From Gammaproteobacteria bacterium (lineage in GTDB: Bacteria > Pseudomonadota > Gammaproteobacteria > Chromatiales > Chromatiaceae): 55,011 nucleotides of DNA. The DNA lies in assembly GCA_021773975.1 (NCBI GenBank), contig JAJFJN010000093.1:1-55011 (forward strand), given 5' to 3'. The notes beneath the pieces are model-generated. The model was not told the DNA's origin and searched no databases. It worked only from the letters and a program-made list of their open reading frames with translations. A program made the translations under genes and the position numbers. Shown piece by piece: positions 17,169-26,933 of the stretch (positions within the stretch are counted from its first letter, which is position 1; every line of letters starts with the position of its first letter).

Positions 17169-18417
17169 CTATTTGGCAATAAGACTGGCAAGAAATTTGG
17201 TAAAAGGAACTATGTCCTGATTAACGCTAGCACTTTCAAGTTCTATAGCCCGCTAGATTAGAGGCTTCTATTATCCCTGCTACCACGCTTGCTCCGAAAA
17301 GTTCTCGATACCATGCTCCATGCTCATCATCAGCGATCTTTCCAGCATTTTTACCATTCAGTATTTTCTGAATGCTATTTTTAACCATTTGGAATGCCTG
17401 CCAGTATCCTCTGGCGGCTAGAGCATTTTTGTGCTCTTTGTCTTCTTCTGTATTATCTGGGTTCCAGTTTCCAGAGCGAACATTCTCAACCAGTTCTTCA
17501 CTGACACGGTATCCTTCAATGGATAGCGAGTGGTAAGCATCGGTAACATATATCTCGTCAATTTGTTTTAGATAGGCATCTATATCACTGGTTGTTCCGG
17601 GTGATGTTGGGAAATTGGCAGCTATGGGTTCCCTGAAATTCTCCCACATCATGTGTAGTCGGTTAACATAAGGTGATACTTCTCGGCTGTCTATGGTTAT
17701 TGCTGGCTTGTCTTCGAAAGGGTCTGATTCATTTATTGTGTATCCAGCAGCTTTCATGGTTTCAATGATATTGTCTGCAATTTTGTTGCGGCCAATATTT
17801 CTGAATGCTCCAGCTAACCTTCCTGCGACTGTGCTGTGATTTCCTTCTAGCAGTTTTCTAAGCAGGCTAGAGGCATCAGATATCATGGAAAGTGCTGAGC
17901 GCATTTCTATTGGCTTGGCAGAAAATTGGTGAGGTGAGCAAGCAATCAAGGCAGAGTAGATGTTCATGATCCTTATGCCGTCAATTGTTGTTATATCCTC
18001 ATGTGCAGGAATATCGAGTCTCAGATCAAGTATGGAGGTGCTGTGAAGTAACCCTGTTGGTTTGTTACCACCTTTAGGAGAGCGTACAAGTAATTGAGCC
18101 GGGATGGTTTTATCACCAATATGTAGACTGATGGACTGTTCTGGCGAAAGACACCAGTTATCACCAAATCGTGTGGCTAGGTAGTTAGCGCAAAAGCCCC
18201 AGAAAGATGCATACCAAGCAGTACTTTCTCCTAAAGGCTCATCGGGATGTGAAGGGATGTACCAGCCCTTCATAACTTCTTGTATGAATCCATTTTTGAG
18301 CAGGCGTTCTCTGTGTGTTCGGCTCAGTTCTCCCGTTCGGATAGCGATAATTCCACTATCCTGTATTTTTTTTAGTTCGGCCAGAGACTGTGCCAATTTA
18401 TCTGATGGTGTTGCCAT
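17169..18417 (-). pseudogene. Fic protein gene with its catalytic core deleted
   Basis: The open frame 18417-17236 gives 393 residues: an N-terminal winged-helix segment resembling AbiEi-type antitoxin regulators, a middle domain and the Fic inhibitory motif SLSIEGY. It stops at NLAGYRT, just where full-length homologues of about 500 residues would run into the HPFxDGNGR active site. Immediately beyond, in another frame (17240-17169), the sequence encodes LESASVNQDIVPFTKFLASL and then IAK-stop. From knowledge of the family this is the normal C-terminus of long Fic proteins. About 100 codons carrying the catalytic loop have therefore been lost, with a frameshift at the junction. No AMP-transferase activity is expected, though the DNA-binding N-terminus is intact. 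The operator-like repeats upstream remain. Confidence 0.8.
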
Positions 18418-18430
18418 GCCTATCCATAAG

Positions 18431-18512
18431 TTAGGTTATTGTGTTGTTTCATATTTAGGTTATTAAGTATTGTTATATTTAGGTTATTGTGTCAAGTTAT
18501 TTTTAGGTTATA
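18431..18512. repeat. Four TTAGGTTAT repeats at exact 24-bp spacing
   Basis: TTAGGTTATT occurs at 18431, 18455 and 18479, and TTAGGTTATA at 18503, so every start is exactly 24 bases from the next. Three are followed by G/ATGT-like sequence. They lie in front of the damaged fic gene and straddle its likely promoter, so they look like operator sites for a regulator bound cooperatively, perhaps the winged-helix N-terminus of that protein. Confidence 0.75.
18466..18495 (-). promoter_or_regulatory. Likely promoter of the damaged fic gene
   Basis: On the minus strand TTGACA (18495-18490) and AATACT (18471-18466) are 18 bases apart. Copy 3 of the TTAGGTTAT repeat lies between the two hexamers, so a protein bound to the repeats would block RNA polymerase. 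Confidence 0.5.
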
Positions 18513-18619
18513 ATGTTGCGTATTATTATTTTTCATGTCTTGGTTAGGTGTTAGAAAATTGATACCTCAATGACCAAGGTTAGTTTTGAATTCTTGTACA
18601 AATATCAGGAAATACACAT

Positions 18620-20209
18620 ATGACATCTGGCTCTTTAGTGGATCAGATAAGGCGTAGAAGAACGTTTGCTATCATCTCGCATCCTGATGCGGGTAAAACC
18701 ACCTTGACTGAAAAACTGCTACTTTATGGTGGAGCTATTCAGATGGCGGGTACGGTTAAGGGGCGAAAAGCGGCGCGGCATGCGACCTCTGATTGGATGA
18801 CGATGGAAAAGGAGCGTGGCATCTCGGTAACCTCATCGGTCATGCAGTTTCCCTATGGTGAAGATACCATTATTAACCTACTGGATACGCCAGGGCATGA
18901 AGATTTCTCTGAGGATACCTATCGCACCCTGACAGCCGTTGACTCGGCATTGATGGTGATTGATGTAGCCAAAGGTGTAGAGGCGCGTACCATCAAATTG
19001 ATGGAAGTCTGCCGCCTGCGCACTACGCCTATTCTCACTTTTATTAACAAGCTGGATCGAGAAGGCAAAGAACCCATTGAATTGCTGGATGAGGTGGAGA
19101 ATATCCTCAACATCAAGTGTGCCCCTGTAACCTGGCCCATTGGTATGGGTAAGCGTTTTAAAGGTGTGTTTGATCTGCGTACCGAGACCACCCATCTTTA
19201 CTCAGCTACCCACGGTGGCAAGATTCAGGAAGGTGAGGTGATTAAAGGGTTGGATAATCCGCGCCTGGACGAACTGGTGGGTGATCAAGCTGATGAGCTG
19301 CGGGATGAGATTGAGTTGGTGCGGGGTGCCAGCCATGAGCTGGATCTGGAAGCCTATGCCCGCGGGGAACTGACGCCGGTCTTTTTTGGCTCTGCCATCA
19401 ATAACTTTGGGGTGAAAGAGCTGCTGGATGCCTTTGCTATGTATGCGCCATCGCCTCTGGGCCGTCCAACTCAAGAGCGTGCTGTTGAACCTTCGGAGGA
19501 GAAGTTCACCGGTTTTGTGTTCAAGATTCAAGCTAATATGGATCCAGCCCACCGTGATCGGATTGCCTTTCTGCGGGTTTGCTCAGGTTCATACAAAAAG
19601 GGCATGAAGATGCGCCATGTGCGCATTGGTAAGACGGTGCAGATCAGCAATGCTATTACCTTTCAGGCGGATGAGAGACGGCATGTGGAGGAGGCTTGGC
19701 CAGGGGATATCATTGGTCTACATAATCATGGAACTATTCAGATCGGTGATACCTTCACAGAGGGAGAAAACCTTAAATATGAAGGTATTCCCTATTTTGC
19801 TCCTGAACTGTTCCGGCGTGTAGTGTTGAAAGATCCGCTGCGTATGAAGGCCCTGCAGAAAGGTGTGCTGCAGCTGTGTGAAGAGGGTGCTACCCAAGTA
19901 TTTCGGCCATTAAAAAATAATGATCAAATCTTGGGTGCCGTGGGCGTACTTCAGTTTGAGGTGGCGGCCCAGCGCCTGAAAGATGAATACAATGTTGAAG
20001 CTATAGTTGAGGCGGCACCGGTTGCTACAGCGCGTTGGGTGCAGTGTGATGATAGCAAGATGCTGGAGCAATTCCGCACCAAGGCATTTGCTAATCTGGC
20101 GCTGGATGGGGATGATCAGCTGGTTTATCTGGCGAGTAGCCGAGTCAATCTTGATCTAACCATTGAGCGTTGGCCAGAGATCCAATTCCTGGCAATACGG
20201 GAATTATAG
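18620..20209 (+). CDS. prfC: Peptide chain release factor 3
   Basis: A 529-residue translational GTPase that recycles RF1/RF2 from the ribosome after peptide release. The G domain motifs are all present: HPDAGKTT near residue 21, [16 protein letters not shown] and NKLDREG, followed by the EF-Tu-like domain and the RF3-specific C-terminal domain ([18 protein letters not shown]). Length is exactly that of the family. AGGAA lies about ten bases before the start. It marks the return to core genome after the accessory region. Confidence 0.97.
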   Translation: MTSGSLVDQIRRRRTFAIISHPDAGKTTLTEKLLLYGGAIQMAGTVKGRKAARHATSDWMTMEKERGISVTSSVMQFPYGEDTIINLLDTPGHEDFSEDTYRTLTAVDSALMVIDVAKGVEARTIKLMEVCRLRTTPILTFINKLDREGKEPIELLDEVENILNIKCAPVTWPIGMGKRFKGVFDLRTETTHLYSATHGGKIQEGEVIKGLDNPRLDELVGDQADELRDEIELVRGASHELDLEAYARGELTPVFFGSAINNFGVKELLDAFAMYAPSPLGRPTQERAVEPSEEKFTGFVFKIQANMDPAHRDRIAFLRVCSGSYKKGMKMRHVRIGKTVQISNAITFQADERRHVEEAWPGDIIGLHNHGTIQIGDTFTEGENLKYEGIPYFAPELFRRVVLKDPLRMKALQKGVLQLCEEGATQVFRPLKNNDQILGAVGVLQFEVAAQRLKDEYNVEAIVEAAPVATARWVQCDDSKMLEQFRTKAFANLALDGDDQLVYLASSRVNLDLTIERWPEIQFLAIREL

Positions 20210-20323
20210 GCCAGTAAATTCTTGTTTTGTGATGGGGTTCACACCAATAATGGCCAAAATTCAGGTAAAAATTACAAAGTTGTCCCATACTTTACAGTAT
20301 AAATATTTCCAAAGGTTATTACG

Positions 20324-20575
20324 ATGGAACCAATCAGCTCAGTAAGCAGTGCATTTAATAGCGGCGTTCAGGGCATACAGAGTGGCCTTGAGAGCATGGG
20401 TCAGAATGCTGATCAGATAGCAAAGGCCAATAAATCAGATCAAGCCATGAATATAGCAAAGCCTATGGTGGATATGATTGCTGATCGCGCTCAAATTGAG
20501 GCCAGTGTGAAGGTTGTGCAGGCAGAAAATGCCATGGCTAAAACGATTGGTAGCTTACTTGATGTAACCGCTTAA
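20324..20575 (+). CDS. Small protein, possible motility-associated
   Basis: An 83-residue protein with AAAGG about nine bases before the start. It has no signal peptide or transmembrane segment. The first half is rich in Ser, Gly and Gln; the second half (AQIEASVKVVQAENAMAKTI) is a helix similar in style to the C-termini of flagellar rod-hook proteins and of small YjfB-like putative motility proteins. That resemblance is the only clue. An intrinsic terminator follows, so it is a single-gene unit. Confidence 0.6.
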   Translation: MEPISSVSSAFNSGVQGIQSGLESMGQNADQIAKANKSDQAMNIAKPMVDMIADRAQIEASVKVVQAENAMAKTIGSLLDVTA

Positions 20576-20592
20576 AAATTAACAAATTGGCA

Positions 20593-20638
20593 GGGGCCGG
20601 TTCCGGCTCGCTTCGGCGGGTAGGAATCGGCCCTTTTC
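20593..20638 (+). terminator. Intrinsic terminator
   Basis: GGGGCCGGTTCC pairs with GGAATCGGCCC across a GC-rich loop that can fold further (CGCTTCGGCG), followed by TTTTC. It ends the transcript of the small gene at 20324. Confidence 0.7.
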
Positions 20639-20780
20639 ATTTGTAGCCCGTCTAGTTTAAACACAAAATCACAACAACTTTGGTTTTACTTAAGAAGTGG
20701 CCTACTATGCCGAAAAACATAATAGGCTAATGGCTGTGCCTGCCTGTTTAATTCTATTTTCTGAATAAAGTTGTCTGACT

Positions 20781-22106
20781 ATGAAACTGAAAACAGTATT
20801 TCTTGGTTCTCTTATTTTTGCTGGGGTCCTCGTTGGTGGGGCCAAAGGGTATATCTATTATCGTGTTTCAAGTGAGTTGGATAAAATAATCTCAATGGCT
20901 GAGCCATTTGCAGAGATTCGATACCAGGGTATTAGCTCGAGTTTTGAAGGGACTGTTGCGGTTGAAAACATCAGTGTCTACCCAGCAACCAGTAATGATG
21001 AAATCACTGTTGAATCAGCTCAGATACATGGAGATGGCCCCAAGTTTCTCTATCAACTGCTTATGGGGGGGTTTCAAAACAAACCCCCAGAGAAATTTGG
21101 ATTGGCAGTTAAAGGCTTTAGTGTTCCACTAAATGGTGATCTTGCAGTCAGTTACTCCGGCATGCTGAAGGGTGTTAAACCTGGATCGGCTGCTCAAGAT
21201 TCAGATGGTTGCGGGCTGATGACAGGGCTTTCGCCAAATCTTCTGGGTCCTCTGGGTTTCTATGCCCTCATTATGGATACAACACTGGATGTTGATTTTG
21301 ATCAGAGTGCAGGTCGGGCTGAAATGCAGCTTGGTTTTGATGTGCGCGATGTTGAATATTCACAAATGACGATGTTGATGACGAATGTCTCCGAGCCGGG
21401 TGCCATAATGATTGGGATGCAGAAACCACAGCTGTCTGAGGTGTCTGTGATCTATCAGATTGATCCTGAGTTTGTTGCAAAATCCCAAAAATATTGTGCA
21501 GATTTACGAGGGTTAACGGTGGATGCCTTTGTAGAATCGATACTGGATATGGATGAAGAGCAGCTTGCACAACAGCTGGGGTTTGTACCGGGTCCTGGGT
21601 TGCTTGCGGCAATGAAAAATTTTATCAAAACCCCAAAAGAGGTGGCGGTTAGCATGCGTCCCCCTGAGGCTATTGATCCTGCCAGTCTCGCTCATTATAA
21701 ACCGGAAGATATTCCAGCAATGCTGAATTTGGCGTTGTCTGTTAATGGCACGCCTGTTACTGATCTTAGCTTCAGAATGCTTGAACAAACAGGTGATGCA
21801 GGGACAGGGCTGGTATCACAGCTATCAGGTGCAGCAACTGCTCCCCGTACCAGGCTGACTAGAAAGATAAAAAAACCAGCGCCCACAGAGCACTATCTGC
21901 CGACACCAATAGCGCAGTTGCATAAGTATCTTGATGAAGATGTGCGTGTTTATGTCAATCAGGAAGGGGCAGTGCGTATAGGAGCGTTAATGTCGGTGGC
22001 AAAAGATGAGGTCGTTATCAAACAGCGGCTCTCTGGTGGTGATATGACTGCACGTGTACCGCTACAGCAGATTTTAAAGGTTGAGGTTTACCGACTGCCG
22101 GATTAA
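20781..22106 (+). CDS. Hypothetical envelope protein with N-terminal membrane anchor
   Basis: A 441-residue protein with one hydrophobic segment at about 5-24 (FLGSLIFAGVLVGGAKGYIYY) and no cleavage site that I trust, so it is probably anchored in the inner membrane facing the periplasm. The next 150 residues (YQGISSSFEGTVAVENISVY, MLMGGF-type strands) have the alternating pattern of AsmA/DUF945-like beta-rich proteins. There is one short cysteine-containing turn (DSDGCGL). The last 70 residues (YLDEDVRVYVNQEGAVRIGA) look like a small SH3-like barrel. No function can be named. It stands alone between a small gene and ispG. Confidence 0.7.
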   Translation: MKLKTVFLGSLIFAGVLVGGAKGYIYYRVSSELDKIISMAEPFAEIRYQGISSSFEGTVAVENISVYPATSNDEITVESAQIHGDGPKFLYQLLMGGFQNKPPEKFGLAVKGFSVPLNGDLAVSYSGMLKGVKPGSAAQDSDGCGLMTGLSPNLLGPLGFYALIMDTTLDVDFDQSAGRAEMQLGFDVRDVEYSQMTMLMTNVSEPGAIMIGMQKPQLSEVSVIYQIDPEFVAKSQKYCADLRGLTVDAFVESILDMDEEQLAQQLGFVPGPGLLAAMKNFIKTPKEVAVSMRPPEAIDPASLAHYKPEDIPAMLNLALSVNGTPVTDLSFRMLEQTGDAGTGLVSQLSGAATAPRTRLTRKIKKPAPTEHYLPTPIAQLHKYLDEDVRVYVNQEGAVRIGALMSVAKDEVVIKQRLSGGDMTARVPLQQILKVEVYRLPD

Positions 22107-22196
22107 CTGTTGTCATCTTTGAAAGAGCCTAACATCGTTAATTCGCTTTAGGCTAAAATAGCAGCCTGTTTATTAAGACTCAGGCTGCATCTTCTC

Positions 22197-23432
22197 ATGT
22201 CAAAATCTCCTGTAGAACGTCATCACACCCAGGGTGTGCCAGTGGGTGCTGTTGTCATAGGCGGCGACAAGCCCATCGTAATCCAGTCTATGACCAACAC
22301 GGACACCGCTGATATCGATGCTACCGTACAGCAAGTGGTAGAGCTGGCGGAGGCAGGTTCAGAGTTGGTACGGCTCACCGTAAATACCGAAGAGGCAGCT
22401 CAGGCGATTTCGCAGATCCGTGAAGCGCTGGATCAGCGCAACTGCAATGTGCCGCTGATTGGTGATTTTCATTTCAATGGACACAAGTTGCTGACCCAAT
22501 ACCCTGAGTGTGCTCAGGCCCTGGCCAAATACCGCATCAATCCTGGCAATGTGGGGCGCGGTGCTCACCGTGATAGCCAGTTTGCCAGCATGATTGAGAT
22601 TGCAGTCCGTTATGACAAACCGGTACGCATTGGCGTCAATTGGGGAAGCATGGATCAGGAGTTGGTGGTGCGCATGATGGATGAGAATGCCAATGCCCCT
22701 CAGCCAAAGGAGAGCGAAGAGGTCATCCGTGAGATTATGGTGGTTTCAGCGTTGGAGAATGCCAAACAGGCTGAGGTGCTGGGGTTGAGACAGGATCAGA
22801 TTGTCCTCTCCTGCAAGATGAGTGGCGTGCAGGATCTGATTGCTGTCTATCAAGAGCTGGCGCAACGCTGTGATTATGCCCTGCATCTGGGGTTGACCGA
22901 GGCGGGTATGGGTACTCGGGGCGTTGTGGCTTCTACGACTGCTCTGGCCGTATTGTTGCAGCAAGGCATTGGTGACACGATTCGCATATCACTCACCCCA
23001 GAGCCTGGTGCATCACGCACCGAAGAGGTCGTGGTTGCCCAACAGATTTTACAGGCGCTGGAACTGCGCAACTTTACCCCGGCTGTGATTGCATGCCCGG
23101 GTTGTGGACGTACCAGCAGCACGCTCTTCCAGCAGCTGGCAAAAGATATCCAGGCCTACCTGCGGCAACAGATGCCGGTCTGGCGCAAGCTCTTCCCCGG
23201 CGTGGAGGATATGACGGTGGCGGTGATGGGGTGCGTGGTCAACGGCCCAGGCGAAAGCAAGCATGCCAATATAGGTATCAGCCTACCAGGTAGTGGTGAG
23301 CGTCCTGTGGCGCCAGTTTATGAAGATGGTAAAAAAACGGTCACACTCAAGGGCGATGATATTGCTGAGAAATTCCAAGAGGTGGTTGAGTGTTATGTAC
23401 GCTCGCATTACGCATCAAATATTGATCATTAA
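22197..23432 (+). CDS. ispG: 4-hydroxy-3-methylbut-2-en-1-yl diphosphate synthase
   Basis: The 411-residue GcpE/IspG enzyme reductively opens methylerythritol cyclodiphosphate to HMBPP in the non-mevalonate isoprenoid pathway. The TIM-barrel N-terminus shows [20 protein letters not shown] and [11 protein letters not shown]. The C-terminal iron-sulfur part has CPGCGRTS and later [10 protein letters not shown], which supply the three cluster cysteines. Family length and motifs are complete. dxs, the first enzyme of the same pathway, is at 40639-42552. Confidence 0.97.
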   Translation: MSKSPVERHHTQGVPVGAVVIGGDKPIVIQSMTNTDTADIDATVQQVVELAEAGSELVRLTVNTEEAAQAISQIREALDQRNCNVPLIGDFHFNGHKLLTQYPECAQALAKYRINPGNVGRGAHRDSQFASMIEIAVRYDKPVRIGVNWGSMDQELVVRMMDENANAPQPKESEEVIREIMVVSALENAKQAEVLGLRQDQIVLSCKMSGVQDLIAVYQELAQRCDYALHLGLTEAGMGTRGVVASTTALAVLLQQGIGDTIRISLTPEPGASRTEEVVVAQQILQALELRNFTPAVIACPGCGRTSSTLFQQLAKDIQAYLRQQMPVWRKLFPGVEDMTVAVMGCVVNGPGESKHANIGISLPGSGERPVAPVYEDGKKTVTLKGDDIAEKFQEVVECYVRSHYASNIDH

Positions 23433-23449
23433 TTGCTTTTTGAGGATAA

Positions 23450-23474
23450 AAATCCCCGCCGCAAGCAGCGGGGA
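23450..23474 (+). terminator. Hairpin after ispG
   Basis: ATCCCCGC and GCGGGGAAT pair with a short loop, 18 bases beyond the ispG stop. The T-run is missing, so termination may be weak. Confidence 0.5.
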
Positions 23475-23606
23475 ATAGAACCCCAAGAGATTAAATTAAA
23501 TCATAGCTTAGCCATAATCATACTTATCTGAGCTAAAGTTAATAATAGGTGTTGATATATACACTGGATTCCTGCGTTTTTTTATTTGGCTGGAATGGTG
23601 TGATGA

Positions 23607-25556
23607 ATGAGCGAATTATTGTGGACCCCCTCTGAAAATGAGTTAAAAAAGTCGAATATGTACCGTTTTATGCAGTTGATTAACAAACGGTACAGCCAGA
23701 GTCTGCATGACTATAAATCGCTTTACGCCTGGTCAATCGATAATATTCCAGAATTCTGGTTATCAATGTTTGAATTTGCTGAGATTCAAGCGTCAGGTGA
23801 ACTCACCCCAGCTATTGATGATGTTAAAAAAATGCCGGGTGCAAAGTGGTTCCCAAATATAAAGCTTAATTTCGCAGAAAATCTCCTAAAGTATCGTGAC
23901 GATCAAACGGCAATAATATTTAAACAAGAAGGCCATGCCTGCTCCAAACTGACTTACCGTCAGCTCTATACAGAAGTTTCTAAACTAGCCGCATCGTTGA
24001 AATCATCAGGTGTACAAGCCGGTGACCGGGTTGCCGGGTTCATGCCAAATATTCCTGAAACAATAATAGCCATGCTGGCCGCTACCAGTATGGGTGCAAC
24101 CTGGTCATCCTGTTCCCCTGATCTTGGCAAGAAGGGGGTTTTAGATCGATTTGGACAGATTAAACCAAAGGTATTGTTTGCAGCAAATGGCTATTGTTAT
24201 AAAGGGAAGGAGATAAATTCGCTAGATATACTTTCAGAAATACTGGATGAAATCCCCTCTATTCATACGCTTGTTATCATACCTTATATCAACAAGGCTC
24301 CAGTTATTGATCACCTTTCCGGTGCAATATTATATGGGGAATATCTCTCTGCTAAATCAGATCTAACGATTACATTTGACTCTTTACCGTTTAGTTATCC
24401 CCTTTATATCATGTATTCATCGGGGACAACCGGGCTGCCTAAATGTTTGGTTCAAAGTGCCGGTGGTGTTCTTATTAATCAGTTAAAAGAACTGATACTT
24501 CATACAGATCTAAAGCGTGAAGATACCCTCTTCTATTTTACAACCTGTGGCTGGATGATGTGGAACTGGCTAACCTGTTCACTTGCTACAGGTGCAACAT
24601 TGGTTTTATTTGACGGTAATCCTTTTCATCCTGATCCAGGGGCATTATGGAAACTGGCGGAAGATGAAAAAATCACAATCTTTGGAACCAGTGCCGGATA
24701 TCTGGCCTCACTACAAAAAGCAGGCGTTAAGCCGGGTAAAGAATATGCATTGGACTCCCTTAGAACCGTACTATCAACAGGTTCGCCACTTTCAGAAGAG
24801 AGTTTTGATTATGTCTACAGGGATATAAAACAGGATGTACAGTTAAGCTCCATTTCGGGTGGCACGGATCTAAATGGTTGTTTTGCGCTTGGCAACCCAT
24901 TAGAGCCGGTCTATAGAGGTGAACTACAGTGTCGAGGGTTGGCCATGAAGGTAGAGGCCTTTGATGATGTGGGAAAGTCAGTCATTGGTCAGCAAGGTGA
25001 GCTTGTATGCACGGCACCTTTTCCTTCCATGCCGATCTGCTTTTGGGATGATCCAGATGGCGAGAACTATTATCATGCTTATTTTGATGTTTACCCAAAT
25101 ACCTGGAGGCACGGTGATTACATAGAAATCAATCAGCATGGTGGAATCGTAATTCATGGGCGATCGGATGCTACGCTAAATCCAGGTGGAGTAAGAATTG
25201 GCACAGCAGATATCTACCGACACGTTGAAAATAGGGATGAAATTGTAGATAGCATTGTGGTAGGCCAGAAATGGGATAAGGATATTAGGATTGTTCTTTT
25301 TGTCCAGCTTGCAAAAAATGTTTTATTAACAGATGAGCTAAAGAGCAGCATAAAACAGACCATTAGAGATAACCTCTCCCCAAGGCATGTACCTGCAATA
25401 ATAATAAGTGTGCCTGAAATTCCATATACGCTTAATATGAAAAAGGTTGAGTTAGCTGTGCGAAAAACCATTCATAATGAACCTGTTCTAAATAAAGATG
25501 CGCTAAAAAATCCTGAGTCATTAAGCTACTTTGAACATTTGGTAGAGCTTACTTAG
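23607..25556 (+). CDS. aacS: Acetoacetyl-CoA synthetase
   Basis: A 649-residue acyl-CoA synthetase of the acetoacetate-CoA ligase family; it activates acetoacetate with ATP and CoA. Visible motifs are the AMP-binding P-loop YIMYSSGTTGLPK, then TTCGWMMWNWL, SISGGTDLNGCF, WRHGDYIEINQHGGIVIHGR and a C-terminal PYTLNMKKVELAVRK with the catalytic lysine region. Length fits AacS (about 650), not acetyl-CoA synthetase. It opens the lysine-degradation cluster, 25 bases before kdd. Its substrate is the acetoacetate released by Kce, so it probably takes the place of the butyryl-CoA:acetoacetate CoA-transferase of lysine fermenters (inference from position). Confidence 0.93.
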   Translation: MSELLWTPSENELKKSNMYRFMQLINKRYSQSLHDYKSLYAWSIDNIPEFWLSMFEFAEIQASGELTPAIDDVKKMPGAKWFPNIKLNFAENLLKYRDDQTAIIFKQEGHACSKLTYRQLYTEVSKLAASLKSSGVQAGDRVAGFMPNIPETIIAMLAATSMGATWSSCSPDLGKKGVLDRFGQIKPKVLFAANGYCYKGKEINSLDILSEILDEIPSIHTLVIIPYINKAPVIDHLSGAILYGEYLSAKSDLTITFDSLPFSYPLYIMYSSGTTGLPKCLVQSAGGVLINQLKELILHTDLKREDTLFYFTTCGWMMWNWLTCSLATGATLVLFDGNPFHPDPGALWKLAEDEKITIFGTSAGYLASLQKAGVKPGKEYALDSLRTVLSTGSPLSEESFDYVYRDIKQDVQLSSISGGTDLNGCFALGNPLEPVYRGELQCRGLAMKVEAFDDVGKSVIGQQGELVCTAPFPSMPICFWDDPDGENYYHAYFDVYPNTWRHGDYIEINQHGGIVIHGRSDATLNPGGVRIGTADIYRHVENRDEIVDSIVVGQKWDKDIRIVLFVQLAKNVLLTDELKSSIKQTIRDNLSPRHVPAIIISVPEIPYTLNMKKVELAVRKTIHNEPVLNKDALKNPESLSYFEHLVELT

Positions 25557-25581
25557 CGGTAATAAAAAAAGGTTAGATACC

Positions 25582-26625
25582 ATGCAAAAACACGGAAATC
25601 CATATGGGACACATCGTGTATTGGAACCATTAGGTGCGCTACCTCAGGCAGCGCTTAGGGTCGATAATGATCTAAGCGAGATCTATGACAATGAGATTCT
25701 ATGCGATGTTACAACGCTTAATATAGATGCTGCTTCGTTTACGGATATAAAGGATCGCGCCGATGGTGATGAAGCAAAGATCAAACAAATTATGCGGGAT
25801 ATAGTTGATAAATATGGAAAGCATAAAAACCCATGGACAGGTTCTGGAGGAATGTTTATTGGTGTCGTTTCAAAGATTGGTGATGCATTAAAAGGAAAGA
25901 TTGATTTAAAAGAAGGTGACCGTATTGCCAGCCTTGTCAGTCTTTCTTTGACACCGTTGTTGATTGATGAAATTGAACATATTCACATGCAAAAAGATCA
26001 AGTCGACATTAAAGGCCAAGCTATTCTGTTTGAAACCGGTATCTGGGCAAAACTGCCTGATGACATCCCGCCAAATCTGGCACTTGCACTGCTTGATGTT
26101 GCTGGTGCGCCTGCTCAGGTGGATAGGCTTGTAAAACCGGGTAATACCGTTGTGGTTCTCGGAGCCAGGGGGAAATCAGGGCTTTTGTGTTGTTATCAGG
26201 CCAAGAAAAGAGCGGGGAAAAATGGCAGAGTTATAGCTGTTGATCATCAAGAGGCTGGAAGAGAAGAGATGGAACGTGCCCCCTTCATAGATGATGTTGT
26301 TATTGGCCAAGCAGACCACCCCATTGAACTCAGTAAAAAGATTGATAGATTAACAAATGGAGCGTTAGGTGATGTGGTAATAAGCTGTGTTTCACGAAAC
26401 AATTGTGAAATGGGTGCAATTATGATCACCAAACAAAATGGATGCGTTTACTTCTTTTCTATGGCAACTAGTTTTACCAAGGCTGCACTTGGGGCGGAAG
26501 GTATTGGAAAAGATATTGAAATGATTATTGGTAATGGTTATTGCAAAGGGCATGCGGATGTTGTGCTTAATCTTATTAGAGAAAGTAGTTATCTAAGAAC
26601 ACTTTACAGCAAAAGATACGGTTAG
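25582..26625 (+). CDS. kdd: L-erythro-3,5-diaminohexanoate dehydrogenase
   Basis: A 347-residue NAD-dependent dehydrogenase of the lysine pathway: 3,5-diaminohexanoate is oxidised and deaminated to 5-amino-3-oxohexanoate. The sequence shows the family start (GNPYGTHRVLEPLGALPQAA), a Rossmann nucleotide-binding segment (VVVLGARGKSGLL) and VISCVSRNNCEMGAI. Length equals characterised Kdd enzymes. It lies between aacS and kamA, with a 308-base gap before kamA that may contain a second promoter. Confidence 0.93.
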   Translation: MQKHGNPYGTHRVLEPLGALPQAALRVDNDLSEIYDNEILCDVTTLNIDAASFTDIKDRADGDEAKIKQIMRDIVDKYGKHKNPWTGSGGMFIGVVSKIGDALKGKIDLKEGDRIASLVSLSLTPLLIDEIEHIHMQKDQVDIKGQAILFETGIWAKLPDDIPPNLALALLDVAGAPAQVDRLVKPGNTVVVLGARGKSGLLCCYQAKKRAGKNGRVIAVDHQEAGREEMERAPFIDDVVIGQADHPIELSKKIDRLTNGALGDVVISCVSRNNCEMGAIMITKQNGCVYFFSMATSFTKAALGAEGIGKDIEMIIGNGYCKGHADVVLNLIRESSYLRTLYSKRYG

Positions 26626-26816
26626 ACCGACGACAGTAATACATAGCTATATTTGCTAAATATCCCCGCAGAATCTACTAGTTGAATATTTCACGATCCT
26701 AATTCTTTATAGGTATAAAGCGCCGAATATCAACTGTATTGCTTATCATTAAACCAGAAAAGCATTAAGTAAATTACATTGTATTCCAGTAAAAAAATGC
26801 GCATGTAAATAATTGA

Positions 26817-26886
26817 ACTAAACTTTAAGTATCTGTTGGTAATCGCCAAATGCGTGAGTAATCATATATTTTTACTAAACTTTAGT
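26817..26886. promoter_or_regulatory. Paired ACTAAACTTTAGT palindromes upstream of kamA
   Basis: ACTAAACTTTAGT at 26874-26886 is a perfect palindrome (6-1-6), and ACTAAACTTTAAGT at 26817-26830 is a near copy 57 bases upstream. They sit in the gap between kdd and kamA, the second one 47 bases before the kamA start, where an operator would be expected. No regulator gene is present in the cluster. Confidence 0.45.
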
Positions 26887-26933
26887 TCCTTTGACAATGC
26901 CAAGAAATGAAGTTTGCATCGGGAGGCATCAAT

